Under the pieces are notes generated by a model. The model saw nothing but the letters and a program-made list of their open reading frames with translations, did no database searches and was not told the DNA's origin. This document shows, piece after piece, positions 61,801 through 64,000 of a DNA stretch of 64,000 bases (position 1 is the first letter of the stretch; each line of letters starts with the position of its first letter). The translations under genes were made by a program, and so were the position numbers. Source of the DNA: Ascarosepion bandense (lineage: Eukaryota > Mollusca > Cephalopoda > Sepiida > Sepiidae); the NCBI GenBank assembly GCA_037127315.1, contig JBBBDQ010000225.1, positions 1,478,501 to 1,542,500 on the forward strand. Reading direction: 5' to 3'.

Positions 61801-63090
61801 GCAGTCTTTAAGGGAAATGAAGCTTTTATTCATTCTGACAATTTTATAAAAACTGGAATAAGTAGTAATCAGAAGGTGCAATATTTGGTGAATATAACAG
61901 AATGTTACAGTGAAATGGTAACAATTTCCACTTGGTTGTTAAAGAAACAATATATAGAATTAACCTGATGTAATATACTTTTTCTCTTCATTCTGGGTCA
62001 TTGGTTGAATTCAGAACAGTATTCTAATCAGTCATTTGATTTTCTTGAAAAAGCTTATAGCAAAAAAACCCTTTTCCAATACCACCTTATACATATGATC
62101 AGTTTTTGGATTGTGACTTATCTTTAGTAGTATTAATATTACAGTTCATTTCACTTACCCATGATTTATTGCATTCTGTACTGTAAAATACCAATCACAA
62201 TTTTTTTTTAGAATAATGTGTTTAGAATTTTTTTTCACTTCTGAAAAAATTACACATTAAAGCAACTGACATAATCATGTCTAGTGTAAATAATTTTCAC
62301 TGTTTGATTTGGATATTTCAAGTATGACTCTCTCGTATGCTATATAACATTTGATTATTCTATGCATGGAAGTAAAATCATTTTTAATAAACCTTCTCCA
62401 TAATCCACACACATTTGTTTGGTACATGTTTACCTTTCTTAAAATACACAAAACTGTTTATTTTTCTTTATCTTCAAATAAAACATAGTGACAATTTTGA
62501 CAATATATGCTTTACCTGTTATCATAATCAAAAATATTTTCACTAAAATTAATTAGAATTAAACAACAAAATTAAACTTTTTGGTCAACTGACAAATATG
62601 TGTGATATTGATTATTGCTTGTATTTTCTAATTTAATTATAAATGCATTGAAACCTTATTAATAGATACAACATAAAAATATCATTCTTGCCCATGAGTC
62701 AGTAATTTTAATTAATATTTACTTTTCATATATTTTATAATGTATAAGAGAAAACTTCAACATGCTTGTGAAAACATATATATGATCAGTCTCACTGAGA
62801 CAACATGAATCCAACTTTTAAAGGGATTTGAAGAAAAATATAACATTTAGACCGAAAATATCTCTAGAAATATGCATGATGCTTTGATAAGATTATTAAA
62901 TCTGTTTATGTAGATGTGTTGAGAGCCACTGGTTTACGTGGGTTAGCCAGTCAAATCATATTCCAATGGATGTGGAGCATGATTCAGCCCAGCCATGGCT
63001 TCCCTTGCAGCTTCATGCAACTTGTGACATTGAAAAGTCATTCTTCAATGACTGGTTCACTGGACATCTTAATTTTCAAATTGAACATCA
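1382..63090 (+). CDS. FADS-like: Front-end fatty acid desaturase (FADS/Fad-like), 10 coding exons, 3' end beyond window
   Basis: Joined exons are 1382-1597, 24407-24553, 34866-35012, 47153-47254, 48882-48941, 52966-53031, 59281-59341, 60570-60646, 61113-61210 and 62914-63090. They give 383 complete codons with no stop and every junction is GT/AG. Seen: cytochrome b5 domain with HPGG (residues 56-59), His box I HDFGH (178-182), His box II HYQHH (215-219), and His box III QIEH (380-383) with the next codon split as CA+N. Glutamine in place of the first His of box III plus a fused b5 domain define front-end (delta-4/5/6) desaturases of long-chain PUFA synthesis at the ER membrane. Family members are about 440-450 residues, so roughly 60 C-terminal residues lie past 64000. 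Overall wording of the protein is closest to mollusc Fads; a delta-5 role is inferred from that group, not proven here. Confidence 0.95.
3270..4800 (-). mobile_element. CR1/L2-like LINE, degraded antisense copy 1
   Basis: Parallels the better preserved copy at 35520-37070 when both are read on the same strand. 3610-3680 (aggtccaagaatagagctctgggg) matches 36545-36590 (the [10 protein letters not shown] coding block), and 4040-4110 (ttcttaaagactggaactacag) matches 36975-37025. Upstream, the minus frame 4325-4765 encodes a region of the [26 protein letters not shown] type, the segment between endonuclease and RT in Jockey-superfamily LINEs. Many stops; not functional. Confidence 0.75.
4838..4890 (-). 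repeat. Short copy of the ATTATTC-GACTATTGTCCTCATC inverted repeat
   Basis: The reverse complement contains CAGACTATTATCCTTATCATTG flanked by ATTTACACTATTT, matching one arm of the inverted repeats at 27480-27715 and 35105-35200. Diverged, single arm. Confidence 0.5.
5500..5600. other. Unclassified GC-richer patch
   Basis: A stretch with gaggcccaccaggtatgtgcccatcaggccc-type short repeats, less AT-rich than its surroundings. Probably an old repeat; I cannot assign a family. Confidence 0.3.
5751..5780 (+). mobile_element. Solo mariner terminal repeat
   Basis: CAGGCCTGGGACTTGTTGAG TGATGTGTTA matches the right end of the mariner at 50626-51886 (GGCCTGAGATTTATTGAGTG ATGCGTTA). No transposase and no convincing opposite end nearby. 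Confidence 0.6.
7690..7920 (-). other. CpG-containing patch with a minus-strand splice donor
   Basis: Within a CpG-poor intron this stretch holds several CpG (gagtcgtg, gagacggcgaa, gaacgga, aatcgaa). On the minus strand, an open stretch (frame from 7792 down) runs into CCAAG|GTAAGTTAC at about 7697-7690, a strong donor consensus. It could be the first exon of an antisense or lncRNA transcript, or an unrecognised repeat. No homology recognised. Confidence 0.3.
9360..9535 (+). mobile_element. CR1/L2-like LINE, 3' end only (sense)
   Basis: The terminal sequence ctatgtagccccctgcac..ggtgatatgattaaaa matches the minus-strand 3' end of the LINE copy at 35520-37070 (ctatgtaaccccatgcgc..ggtgacatgattaaaa), including the short A tail. 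A 5'-truncated insertion of the same family, in sense orientation. Confidence 0.65.
9710..9747. repeat. Poly-T tract (38 nt)
   Basis: Uninterrupted T run. It could be the A tail of a minus-strand retroposon whose body is no longer recognisable, or a simple expansion. Confidence 0.8.
10040..10210 (-). repeat. Unclassified interspersed repeat
   Basis: Moderate-GC stretch with the palindromic core GGATCAATCC and ACTCGTTGGTTGTTGATGGTG. Contrast with the AT-rich flanks and lack of coding signal suggest a dispersed repeat. The frame open on the minus strand here (9993-10232) does not look like a protein. Confidence 0.4.
10400..11640. repeat. Unclassified repeat with internal direct duplications
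   Basis: Two roughly 80-bp units, 10700-10790 and 11070-11150, share CAACCAGAAAAATTT, a GTTCAATT-GGCATGG block and TTTTAAAATTAAGCAA. A second pair, 11170-11200 and 11590-11625, shares AAAACTAAAACATTTCAA. Purine-rich segments lie between. No open frame of note; possibly a degraded LTR or composite element. Confidence 0.45.
13915..14840 (+). pseudogene. Gypsy element 2: gag relic
   Basis: In broken frames the + strand reads a Gln/Lys-rich protein ending in a CFRCGRL..., then NSKCFK block, a degraded pair of retroviral-type zinc knuckles (CX2C starts, later Cys/His lost to stops). Position, strand and spacing fit the gag upstream of the Gypsy protease at 19531, the two having been separated by the antisense LINE at 15300-19270. 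Confidence 0.55.
14850..19270 (-). mobile_element. L1/Tx1-like LINE, antisense, inserted in Gypsy element 2
   Basis: Less AT-rich than the flanks. On the minus strand: AYADDIS at about 16770-16790 (RT catalytic YADD box), [18 protein letters not shown] at about 17035-17090 (RT domain), and an endonuclease-like frame at 18005-18205 with [12 protein letters not shown] (APE-type QETH motif). The order EN (18.1 kb), RT (17-16.8 kb), C-terminus (16 kb) is right for a minus-strand element. 18400-19150 is rich in basic/Pro codons on the minus strand and may be ORF1. 14980-15640 may be its 3'UTR. Interrupted by many stops. Confidence 0.75.
19175..19265 (+). repeat. Truncated copy of the TCTGATTGGGAGGTT SINE-like repeat
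   Basis: TCTGGTGGCAAGGTCTCTGA TTGGGAGG and TTAATTGCTGTTGTTCCAG match the internal part of the repeats at 20400-20625 and 29035-29215, in the same orientation. Confidence 0.6.
19440..20395 (+). pseudogene. Gypsy element 2: protease and N-terminal reverse transcriptase relic
   Basis: The open frame 19531-19860 holds [11 protein letters not shown], a retropepsin active site (DTG), followed by the LGTDWME region typical of metazoan Ty3/Gypsy proteases. After its stop, shifted frames continue through [33 protein letters not shown], then [40 protein letters not shown]: the N-terminal and palm part of a Gypsy RT. A 34-T run interrupts it. RT is cut off by a SINE-like insertion at about 20395. Nonfunctional. 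Confidence 0.85.
20118..20151. repeat. Poly-T expansion inside Gypsy RT
   Basis: 34 consecutive T in the position where RTs of this family encode a short DFS-type tract; flanking frames (VYVDF before, GVNKC after) are otherwise collinear, so a native T run has probably expanded. Confidence 0.75.
20396..20630 (+). mobile_element. SINE-like repeat copy 1
   Basis: Shares CTGCATCTGGCAACAAGGC, GAGCATGGAATCACCTC, CCTGACTCAGGGTGGTAG and ATCAAAACACTATGAAA-type blocks with 29035-29215. It interrupts the Gypsy RT and is followed by an A-rich stretch. No RNA polymerase III boxes were identified with confidence. Confidence 0.65.
20760..21095 (+). pseudogene. Gypsy element 2: integrase N-terminal relic
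   Basis: The frame 20767-20967 reads [40 protein letters not shown], the H2C2 zinc-binding region of Gypsy integrase (H..G..R/K...YVYWP-like block). A shifted frame then gives a [11 protein letters not shown] stretch, matching the first integrase catalytic block, ending in a stop where Asp is expected. The RT C-terminus and RNase H are missing between 20395 and 20760. Confidence 0.75.
21149..21186. repeat. Perfect 38-bp palindrome
   Basis: The sequence equals its own reverse complement, centred on ATGCAT at about 21167 with AAATAAATA arms. It can form a cruciform or RNA hairpin with almost no loop. Confidence 0.9.
21620..21680 (-). repeat. GAAACCGGTC-containing repeat end
   Basis: On the minus strand: a GCACCTTCAAGGTGC hairpin followed by AGGCCTGAAACCGGTC. 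The TGAAACCGGTC block recurs in + orientation at 23102, so the two flank the Penelope remnant as inverted repeats. Hairpin plus GAAAC resembles the stem II/GAAA half of a hammerhead, but the CTGATGA half is absent. Confidence 0.4.
22450..23130 (+). pseudogene. Penelope-like element, GIY-YIG endonuclease end
   Basis: The frame 22573-22968 reads [29 protein letters not shown]: Cys-X-Cys ahead of a YIGRT...R..RI.EH GIY-YIG nuclease block, the arrangement of Penelope-like (Athena/Penelope) retroelement C-termini, then [17 protein letters not shown], the usual end. No RT was recognised upstream, so it is 5'-truncated or too degraded. A TGAAACCGGTCGGTCG tail at 23102 marks the 3' region. Confidence 0.75.
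24407..24553 (+). CDS. FADS-like: Desaturase exon 2: end of cytochrome b5 and linker
   Basis: 49 codons, phase 0 on both sides (acceptor TTTTTCAG, donor CTG|GTTAGT). It begins EAFRAFHND, containing the distal b5 haem-ligand histidine of the family, then the [11 protein letters not shown] stretch and the charged linker DFEELRNLA that leads to the desaturase domain. It lies after a 22.8-kb intron. A large foldback repeat starts about 180 bp downstream, so in pre-mRNA this exon sits next to a likely double-stranded structure. Confidence 0.93.
24736..25366. mobile_element. Foldback element with ~290-bp terminal inverted repeats
   Basis: The left arm 24736-25029 and right arm 25082-25366 are reverse complements over nearly their whole length (for example TTGCACTTTTTCTCTCCCGT AACTCACACGAAGTCATGTA in the left arm recurs inverted in the right), with small indels, around a 52-nt loop. 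Ends are GGTGCCGACG/AAGTCCCGACG. No transposase. It lies 180 bp downstream of exon 2 and, once transcribed, would fold into a long hairpin. Non-autonomous DNA transposon is the likely class. Confidence 0.85.
26124..26446. mobile_element. hAT-type MITE
   Basis: Ends CAGCAATTCTCAAACT and AGTTTTGGAACCACTG are imperfect inverted repeats of the CAG(T/C)GGTTCCCAAAC hAT type. The flanking octamers CCCTAAAA (26116-26123) and CTCTAAGA (26447-26454) agree at 6 of 8, fitting the 8-bp target duplication of hAT elements. Internal GGGGAAAT repeats, no ORF. Confidence 0.75.
27480..27715. repeat. Inverted-repeat element of the GTCCTCATCTTTATTGC family
   Basis: The left arm (27486-27560: TTTACATTGTTCAGACTATT, CCTCATCTTTATTGCTAT, GGCTGTTGTAT) pairs with the right arm (27630-27710, read inverted: TTTACATTGTT, CCTCATCTTTATTGCCAT, GGCTGTTTTATGC). 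A related, shorter one is at 35105-35200. The loop side carries CCTGAAGAAGATTGGAGCA, reminiscent of GATGAAG-type tails of retroelements. Confidence 0.65.
29035..29215 (+). mobile_element. SINE-like repeat copy 2
   Basis: CTGCATCCAGCAGTAAGGCC, GATTGAGAGGTTGTGAGGAG, CCTGACCCAGGGTGGTAGA and CATCAAAACACAATGAAA align with 20460-20610. Same orientation, A-rich end. Confidence 0.65.
29649..30051. mobile_element. Mariner-type MITE
   Basis: Left end GCTCCAAAAGTAATGCCTTC and right end (inverted) AGTTCCAAAAGTAATGCTTT form about 27-bp inverted repeats with TCTATTT continuing on both sides. TA at the right flank. About 400 bp, no intact ORF; 29659-29853 is open only by chance or is a transposase shred. 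Confidence 0.7.
30451..30474. repeat. CT microsatellite
   Basis: About 11 CT units. A poly-T run of about 25 nt follows at 30599-30624. Confidence 0.85.
33887..34090 (+). pseudogene. Unidentified protein-like fragment
   Basis: An open frame of 67 codons; the first 48 have a protein-like, non-AT-driven composition ([20 protein letters not shown] then [20 protein letters not shown]). The [16 protein letters not shown] block looks like a conserved motif of a mobile-element or uncharacterised animal protein family, but I cannot name it. No splice sites or start context were confirmed. It could be a transposon shred in intron 2. Confidence 0.3.
34866..35012 (+). CDS. FADS-like: Desaturase exon 3: first transmembrane region
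   Basis: 49 codons, phase 0 (acceptor TTTTTCAG, donor CAA|GTAAGT). It starts GLFEPS, a signature of front-end desaturases at the beginning of the membrane domain, followed by a very hydrophobic [18 protein letters not shown] helix, a short polar turn (RYFGTGWMP), and a second hydrophobic run ending in SIVQ. This would be the first membrane hairpin, placing the His boxes on the cytosolic face. Confidence 0.93.
35105..35200. repeat. Inverted-repeat element, short copy
   Basis: TTTACATTATTCGGACTATT, GTCCTCATC, then CAATAGTCTGAATAATGTAAAT inverted: a 22-bp stem with a short loop, followed by AAATACTACCTCATCTCAGA that also follows the 27480-27715 copy. Confidence 0.7.
35515..37070 (-). mobile_element. 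CR1/L2-like LINE, antisense copy 2, reverse transcriptase
   Basis: Best preserved LINE of the window. Minus-strand frames in order: 37067-36627 ([44 protein letters not shown]), a shifted frame with [17 protein letters not shown] near 36590-36530, 36491-36210 ([10 protein letters not shown], the catalytic YADD), 36229-35957 ([20 protein letters not shown]), 36003-35671 ([13 protein letters not shown]). This is the RT and C-terminus of a Jockey-superfamily LINE. At least three frameshifts; 5' truncated at about 37070. The 3' end at 35515-35530 carries an A tail (T run on +). Confidence 0.9.
37080..38400 (-). pseudogene. hAT-type transposase relic (DUF4371/ZMYM1-like)
   Basis: The minus strand reads [12 protein letters not shown] followed by HCSMVRV-like near 38330-38250 (the I.DETTD..N.EQ..... 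catalytic-region block of hAT transposases), FDGANIIKG near 38100 (C.GQ.YDGASNM-like block), and [16 protein letters not shown] then [17 protein letters not shown] near 37760-37640 (RNase H insertion domain). Stops and shifts throughout. It directly abuts the LINE's truncated 5' end. Confidence 0.6.
38530..39715 (-). repeat. LTR-like repeat, copy A
   Basis: Aligns over most of its length with 40035-40935: GTTGTGATTA..TTTGAT.CC, GAATGATGAATAA, GTGACA.TTGGTTAAACTGGTAAG, TGTGCATTCACTTTTATTGG, CCAGCAACCAAATAATGTCA. It contains an extra ~370-bp piece (39180-39550) that also occurs at 46490-46880. Probably a long terminal repeat of the adjacent Gypsy family, left by another insertion or by recombination. 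Confidence 0.6.
40035..40935 (-). repeat. LTR-like repeat, copy B (probable 3' LTR of Gypsy element 1)
   Basis: Same family as copy A, but lacking the internal segment: the join reads AAAAAACTTCACTTTTTAAC then GGCCAACTTTCAACAC. On the minus strand it would start TGTGATATTATTTGGATGC; the sequence just outside (40937-40960) is pyrimidine-rich on + and so purine-rich on -, like a polypurine tract. It lies immediately downstream of the env-like region. Confidence 0.6.
40940..42280 (-). pseudogene. Gypsy element 1: env-like region
   Basis: Two minus-strand frames between integrase and LTR. 41635-41321 (104 aa) holds a KR dipeptide, a small-hydrophobic run ending in LFGT, then a charged helical region with heptad-like Leu/Ile/Val spacing. 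41315-41127 (62 aa) holds a ~17-residue hydrophobic segment ([15 protein letters not shown]) followed by KIKR, like a membrane anchor with a short tail. Fusion-peptide-like region, coiled coil and anchor resemble F-type envelope proteins of env-bearing Gypsy elements (errantivirus-like). Surface-subunit part to 42280 not recognisable. Frames are broken; nonfunctional. Confidence 0.6.
42356..43700 (-). pseudogene. Gypsy element 1: integrase relic
   Basis: Minus strand, several frames. 42775-42356 holds the integrase C-terminal part ([21 protein letters not shown], the G-PVY..V...K..PRW type). 43027-42815 holds [20 protein letters not shown] and YNMLFGR, the end of the catalytic core. Further up, shifted frames give a SGPY.G.P catalytic block, LVTDNG (second Asp) and [10 protein letters not shown] (catalytic Glu) between 43330 and 43020. 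Family usual domains are present but with several frameshifts. Confidence 0.85.
43722..44063 (-). pseudogene. Gypsy element 1: RNase H relic
   Basis: Frame starts [20 protein letters not shown], then [26 protein letters not shown] and [17 protein letters not shown]: the C-terminal part of Gypsy RNase H (TDH..L.... R..RW.L.L..Y...I.Y..G..N..AD.LSR), with the last Asp of the LSR block changed to Asn. Confidence 0.85.
44084..45130 (-). pseudogene. Gypsy element 1: reverse transcriptase relic
   Basis: YLDD catalytic box at 44651-44662 (minus), in a [11 protein letters not shown] context. Downstream frame 44521-44084 has [20 protein letters not shown], then [51 protein letters not shown] thumb/connection and start of RNase H (IDAS-like). 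N-terminal RT is in broken frames from 45130 to 44690 ([16 protein letters not shown] block). Confidence 0.85.
45168..45830 (-). pseudogene. Gypsy element 1: protease region and linker
   Basis: Minus strand [10 protein letters not shown] at 45719-45690 is a retropepsin active-site signature (DTG), immediately followed by a stop. 45416-45168 is an open, highly charged linker (82 aa) between protease and RT. Order gag-PR-RT-RH-IN is maintained. Confidence 0.7.
45940..46480 (-). pseudogene. Gypsy element 1: gag nucleocapsid with zinc knuckles
   Basis: Minus-strand frame 46318-46130 starts [16 protein letters not shown], a perfect CX2CX4HX4C knuckle. In another frame at about 46060-46015, [14 protein letters not shown] is a second CX2CX4HX4C, followed by a partial CWFC. 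Two to three knuckles in tandem are unlike the single one of many Gypsy gags. Several shifts. Confidence 0.8.
46490..46880 (-). repeat. Gypsy element 1: 5' fragment shared with LTR copy A
   Basis: Matches 39180-39550 nearly throughout (GCAGGCAGGTCC.CC.ACCT, CTATCATTCACATGCACTTT, CAAATTTATCAG.TAAATT, GGCCAACT.TCAACACC). Here it is open on the minus strand for 109 codons (46873-46544), so it may be 5' gag coding sequence or part of a 5' LTR. The element ends abruptly at about 46880, 270 bp before exon 4; no complete 5' LTR is present. Confidence 0.55.
47120..47148 (+). promoter_or_regulatory. 29-T polypyrimidine tract of exon 4 acceptor
   Basis: An unbroken T run followed by ACAG|GCT. It serves as the pyrimidine tract of the His box I exon; such homopolymers vary in length by slippage. 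Confidence 0.75.
47153..47254 (+). CDS. FADS-like: Desaturase exon 4: His box I
   Basis: 34 codons, phase 0. The motif QHDFGH carries His box I (HXXXH), two of the ligands of the di-iron centre, followed by LSVF and the conserved [16 protein letters not shown] region shared with FADS1/FADS2. The acceptor is unusual: an uninterrupted 29-T run (47120-47148) then ACAG. An antisense Gypsy relic ends about 270 bp upstream. Confidence 0.95.
47255..48881 (+). other. FADS-like: Intron 4 (1.6 kb)
   Basis: GTAAGA to TTTGTTAG. AT-rich; no element recognised. Confidence 0.85.
48882..48941 (+). CDS. FADS-like: Desaturase exon 5: His box II
   Basis: A 20-codon exon, phase 0. It reads [20 protein letters not shown]; the HYQHH at residues 215-219 is His box II (HXXHH). 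The acceptor is TTTGTTAG. The donor GTG|GTTTGT matches consensus only at GT, a weak 5' splice site for such a short and catalytically essential exon. The frame joins exactly to LDKDPD in the next exon, matching the KPN..KDPD order of the family. Confidence 0.92.
49485..49700 (-). pseudogene. Mariner transposase C-terminal fragment
   Basis: The minus strand reads [14 protein letters not shown], a stop, then MKYFKGD and a stop, the ending (..RW..C....G.YF.GD) common to mariner transposases of the SETMAR/Hsmar kind. Just downstream AGATCTGTCCAAAAAATATC (49487 on +) may be its terminal repeat. Confidence 0.65.
49740..50040 (-). mobile_element. tRNA-derived SINE, copy 1
   Basis: Aligns with 57500-57710. 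On the minus strand: CCTAGTGGATTGACC (A-box-like region), then GAGTTCAATCC about 40 nt later (B box, consensus GGTTCRANTCC). Shared blocks with the other copy: CCACTAGG, GACAATC.A.TGGTGT and TACTTGGTAACCTT. Confidence 0.55.
50626..51886 (+). mobile_element. Mariner element with both terminal inverted repeats, transposase broken
   Basis: Ends ACACATCACCCAATAAGTCA CAGGC (50626 on) and its imperfect inverse at 51861-51886, each flanked by TA (50624-50625, 51887-51888): length 1261 bp, normal for mariner. Transposase in three frames: 50913-51329 ([53 protein letters not shown] with catalytic Asp), 51352-51579, and 51474-51704 ([22 protein letters not shown] with the remaining Asp residues), then an intact-looking tail ending YIDE and stop near 51822. 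One in-frame stop after AEWTSST and at least two frameshifts. Helix-turn-helix start missing or degraded. Confidence 0.9.
51900..52340 (+). pseudogene. Penelope-like element GIY-YIG fragment
   Basis: The + strand in mixed frames reads [17 protein letters not shown] preceded by VYSIL, then further degraded sequence to about 52240. Same family as the antisense copy at 57780-58590 ([17 protein letters not shown] block and 'AAAAAGCATGACCAAAAAAC' shared). It directly abuts the right end of the mariner. Confidence 0.65.
52966..53031 (+). CDS. FADS-like: Desaturase exon 6
   Basis: A 22-codon exon, phase 0 (acceptor TTCATCAG, donor GAG|GTGAGT). It begins LDKDPDIR and continues [18 protein letters not shown] after His box II is conserved across animal front-end desaturases. 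No catalytic residue is in this exon; it forms part of the cytosolic loop between the membrane hairpins. Confidence 0.92.
55665..55801. repeat. AT, TC and TA microsatellites
   Basis: (AT)22 at 55665-55709, (TC)9 at 55760-55778 running into (TA)11 to 55801. Self-complementary AT/TA tracts could extrude as hairpins. Confidence 0.9.
55830..56835 (-). mobile_element. CR1/L2-like LINE, antisense copy 3 (highly degraded)
   Basis: Collinear with 35640-36600: 56150-56260 (TTTATAGAAAAGGCACAGGC, ATTACATTGCGGATTCTTC) with 35930-36020; 56430-56460 (CAATATAATCTTTCCACTTC) with 36205-36225; 56740-56790 (AGGAACAACATAGGTTTAAG AATAGAGCC) with 36535-36575. No open frames remain. Preserves RT core to C-terminus. 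Confidence 0.75.
56840..57260 (-). pseudogene. Tc1-like transposase relic
   Basis: The minus strand reads [12 protein letters not shown] near 57150 (Q-DNA..H catalytic block), then [16 protein letters not shown] near 57040 (SPDLNPIENLW block with the catalytic Asp changed), [15 protein letters not shown] near 56920 (W..IP.E....LV.SM). Typical Tc1 C-terminus, stops within. Confidence 0.65.
57500..57710 (-). mobile_element. tRNA-derived SINE, copy 2
   Basis: Minus strand: TGGCCTAGTGGATCAAAGC (A-box-like, TRGCNNAGTGG) and GTTTCAAGTCC 40-45 nt on (B-box-like), followed by a family-specific body shared with 49740-50040. A possible pol III promoter, diverged. Confidence 0.6.
57780..58590 (-). pseudogene. 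Penelope-like element, RT end and GIY-YIG (antisense)
   Basis: Reading the minus strand from 58590: [11 protein letters not shown] near 58420, [18 protein letters not shown] near 58350, then a basic spacer, and in the 58153-57917 region [23 protein letters not shown]: the RT tail and GIY-YIG nuclease of Penelope-like elements. Several stops. Confidence 0.75.
59281..59341 (+). CDS. FADS-like: Desaturase exon 7
   Basis: 61 nt: 20 codons plus the first base of the next (phase 1). A basic stretch (VAKKNKKS) is followed by [12 protein letters not shown], the conserved YN.QH.YFF motif ahead of the third hydrophobic segment. The donor is ATTC|GTAAGT, and the split codon C+TT gives Leu with exon 8. 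The acceptor is TATATTTAG with a modest pyrimidine tract. Confidence 0.9.
59342..60569 (+). other. FADS-like: Intron 7 (1.2 kb)
   Basis: GTAAGT to TTATTTCAG; no recognisable content. Confidence 0.85.
60570..60646 (+). CDS. FADS-like: Desaturase exon 8: third membrane segment
   Basis: 77 nt, entering in phase 1 and ending in phase 0 (acceptor TTATTTCAG, donor GTT|GTAAGC). After the split Leu it encodes [19 protein letters not shown] and then SRRAWV. GPPLL.P is conserved in FADS1/FADS2. Residues 277-280 (FQYA) align with the four-residue stretch reported in fish Fads2 to influence which double-bond position is made. Confidence 0.92.
60647..61112 (+). other. FADS-like: Intron 8 (466 bp)
   Basis: GTAAGC to TTTTTTGCAG; the shortest intron, no insert. 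Confidence 0.88.
61113..61210 (+). CDS. FADS-like: Desaturase exon 9: fourth membrane segment
   Basis: 98 nt: 32 codons plus two bases (phase 2 at the donor CAG|GTAAAT). It encodes [16 protein letters not shown], then [16 protein letters not shown] and a split Arg codon. Two hydrophobic runs broken by a Tyr/Thr/Pro turn form the second membrane hairpin of the family. The acceptor is TTTTTTTTGCAG. Confidence 0.92.
61211..62913 (+). other. FADS-like: Intron 9 (1.7 kb)
   Basis: GTAAAT to TTTATGTAG. Contains the mariner shred below; 62100-62900 shows nothing. Confidence 0.85.
61680..62090 (-). pseudogene. Mariner transposase C-terminal relic
   Basis: Minus strand: [16 protein letters not shown] near 61890-61845 (YSPDLAPSDYHLF block, catalytic Asp changed to Asn), then [14 protein letters not shown] and [10 protein letters not shown] near 61790-61725 (the ..SK...FY..GI..L..RW end). 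Too broken to function. Confidence 0.6.
62914..63090 (+). CDS. FADS-like: Desaturase exon 10: [10 protein letters not shown] and start of His box III
   Basis: 177 nt, entering in phase 2 and leaving in phase 2. It encodes [19 protein letters not shown], the conserved HATC region, then [16 protein letters not shown]. The front-end signature is QIEHH; the second His is split (CA at 63089-63090, donor GTAAGT) and finishes in an exon outside the window. The expected sequel (LFPTMPRHN-like) was looked for in all frames of 63091-64000 and not found. Confidence 0.94.
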
Positions 63091-64000
63091 GTAAGTATTT
63101 TTTGTTGCTCAAATCATTCTCATAACAGACAAGAATTTATAATTTTTAATGTACATTTAGAAAAATATTTCTAAATGTTTAAAAAAATTGTTGGTTTACT
63201 AATTACAACTGGGGTTAGTTTATTTGCTTAAAATAAACATTTTTTATGCTGTATATATGAATTGTGAATACCTGTAAGTGTCTGTCAAAACAATACCAAA
63301 GGAAAGGAATATAGAGTTCAGTTTAAAAAAGTAAGCAATATCCAGTGTTATTACTAATACTATTAAATCATATCAGAAAAGAATGGAAGAGAAAAGAAAG
63401 TTTAGTGAAGAACCCATTACATATGTACAGGTTTTGTTTGTGACTTTAATTTTGAGTTTATATTTGATTTTGACATTTTATTTTTAGTCTGTGCCTTGCA
63501 AAAATGAAAAACAAGAGTAAATTTCAAATGTAGATCAGTTACATGCAAGAATCAAATGGTAGCAATAAAAACAAAAGCTGCTGAAGAGAAAAAATGAACT
63601 TGAAAAATAGATTGATATTGCTGATGATGATAATCAGTGTAACATGGTTAATTTTCAAATTACTTCTTGGCTTTCAAAATGCTATTTATGCTGAAAATTT
63701 TCTTCACCATAGGTGCTATCATGTTTGCGATTTTCAATTCTTGTTTGTAATATCAATCAGCACAAAACCTGTAACATATATTTTCCAATAACTTTTAAAA
63801 GGTATAAAACAAGACAAAGTTGAAATGATTATAAAGATTGAAGATAATCTGGAAGTAATTTTATTTTAATTCATTGGGCTCATTATTTATTTTTGAAAAA
63901 TGCATAAAACAAAGAAACTTTTGTCTGTAGAAAGACATGCATACTCTCACATACAAATGTTTAGGCTGATTTCTTTGAGCAGGGTTTGATCAAAATTCTG
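63091..64000 (+). other. FADS-like: Start of the last intron(s) of the desaturase gene
   Basis: GTAAGT at 63091 opens an intron with no acceptor followed by the expected LFPTMPR-type coding. AT-rich; the frame at 63594-63791 is not desaturase. Confidence 0.75.

Noticed and set aside
63594..63791. 65-codon frame considered as final desaturase exon
   Set aside because: It does not encode the HLFPTMPR-type continuation and has the wrong phase for the split His codon.

Overview
The window is nuclear DNA from an animal. It is strongly AT-rich, with exons of 60-220 bp joined by GT/AG introns of 0.5-23 kb and many degraded transposable elements. There is no prokaryotic operon, CRISPR array or rRNA. 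One host protein-coding gene is present: a front-end fatty acid desaturase (cytochrome b5 domain fused to a three-His-box desaturase, FADS / mollusc 'Fad' type) on the + strand. Its ten coding exons join in frame across 1382-63090, and it continues past the right edge. The protein looks most like molluscan Fads. With the very long introns and the mix of RTE, CR1/L2-like, Penelope, Ty3/Gypsy, mariner and tRNA-SINE repeats, this suggests a mollusc, most likely a cephalopod. That organism call is inference.

Layout. 1-1371: end of an intron (a splice acceptor lies 10 nt before the ATG) holding an RTE-type LINE remnant, a CA microsatellite and a small inverted-repeat element. 1382-1597: exon 1, cytochrome b5 with HPGG. 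1598-24406 (intron 1): an antisense CR1/L2-like LINE, unclassified repeats, and a sense Gypsy relic split by an antisense L1/Tx1-like LINE and by a SINE, then a Penelope-like GIY-YIG remnant. 24407-24553: exon 2. 24554-34865 (intron 2): a 0.63-kb foldback element, a hAT MITE, a mariner MITE and a SINE. 34866-35012: exon 3. 35013-47152 (intron 3): an antisense LINE with reverse transcriptase, an antisense hAT transposase relic, and an antisense Gypsy retroelement with gag zinc knuckles, protease, RT, RNase H, integrase, an env-like region and LTR-like repeats. Exons 4 to 6 (47153-53031) carry His boxes I and II. Intron 5 holds a mariner with both terminal repeats and a Penelope fragment. Intron 6 (53032-59280) holds another antisense LINE, a Tc1 relic, a tRNA-SINE and an antisense Penelope relic. 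Exons 7 to 10 (59281-63090) carry the membrane segments and the start of His box III (QIEH). The last part, about 55-60 residues, lies beyond 64000.

The desaturase is the only gene likely to act for the host. It would introduce double bonds into polyunsaturated fatty acyl-CoA (probably delta-5) at the ER, taking electrons from its own b5 domain. All other coding matter is transposon-derived and broken by stops and frameshifts. No undescribed defence or metabolic system was found. The points most worth a second look are the intronic foldback structures (possible RNA-editing substrates), the env-bearing Gypsy relic, a hammerhead-like core upstream of the start codon, and the nested insertions.
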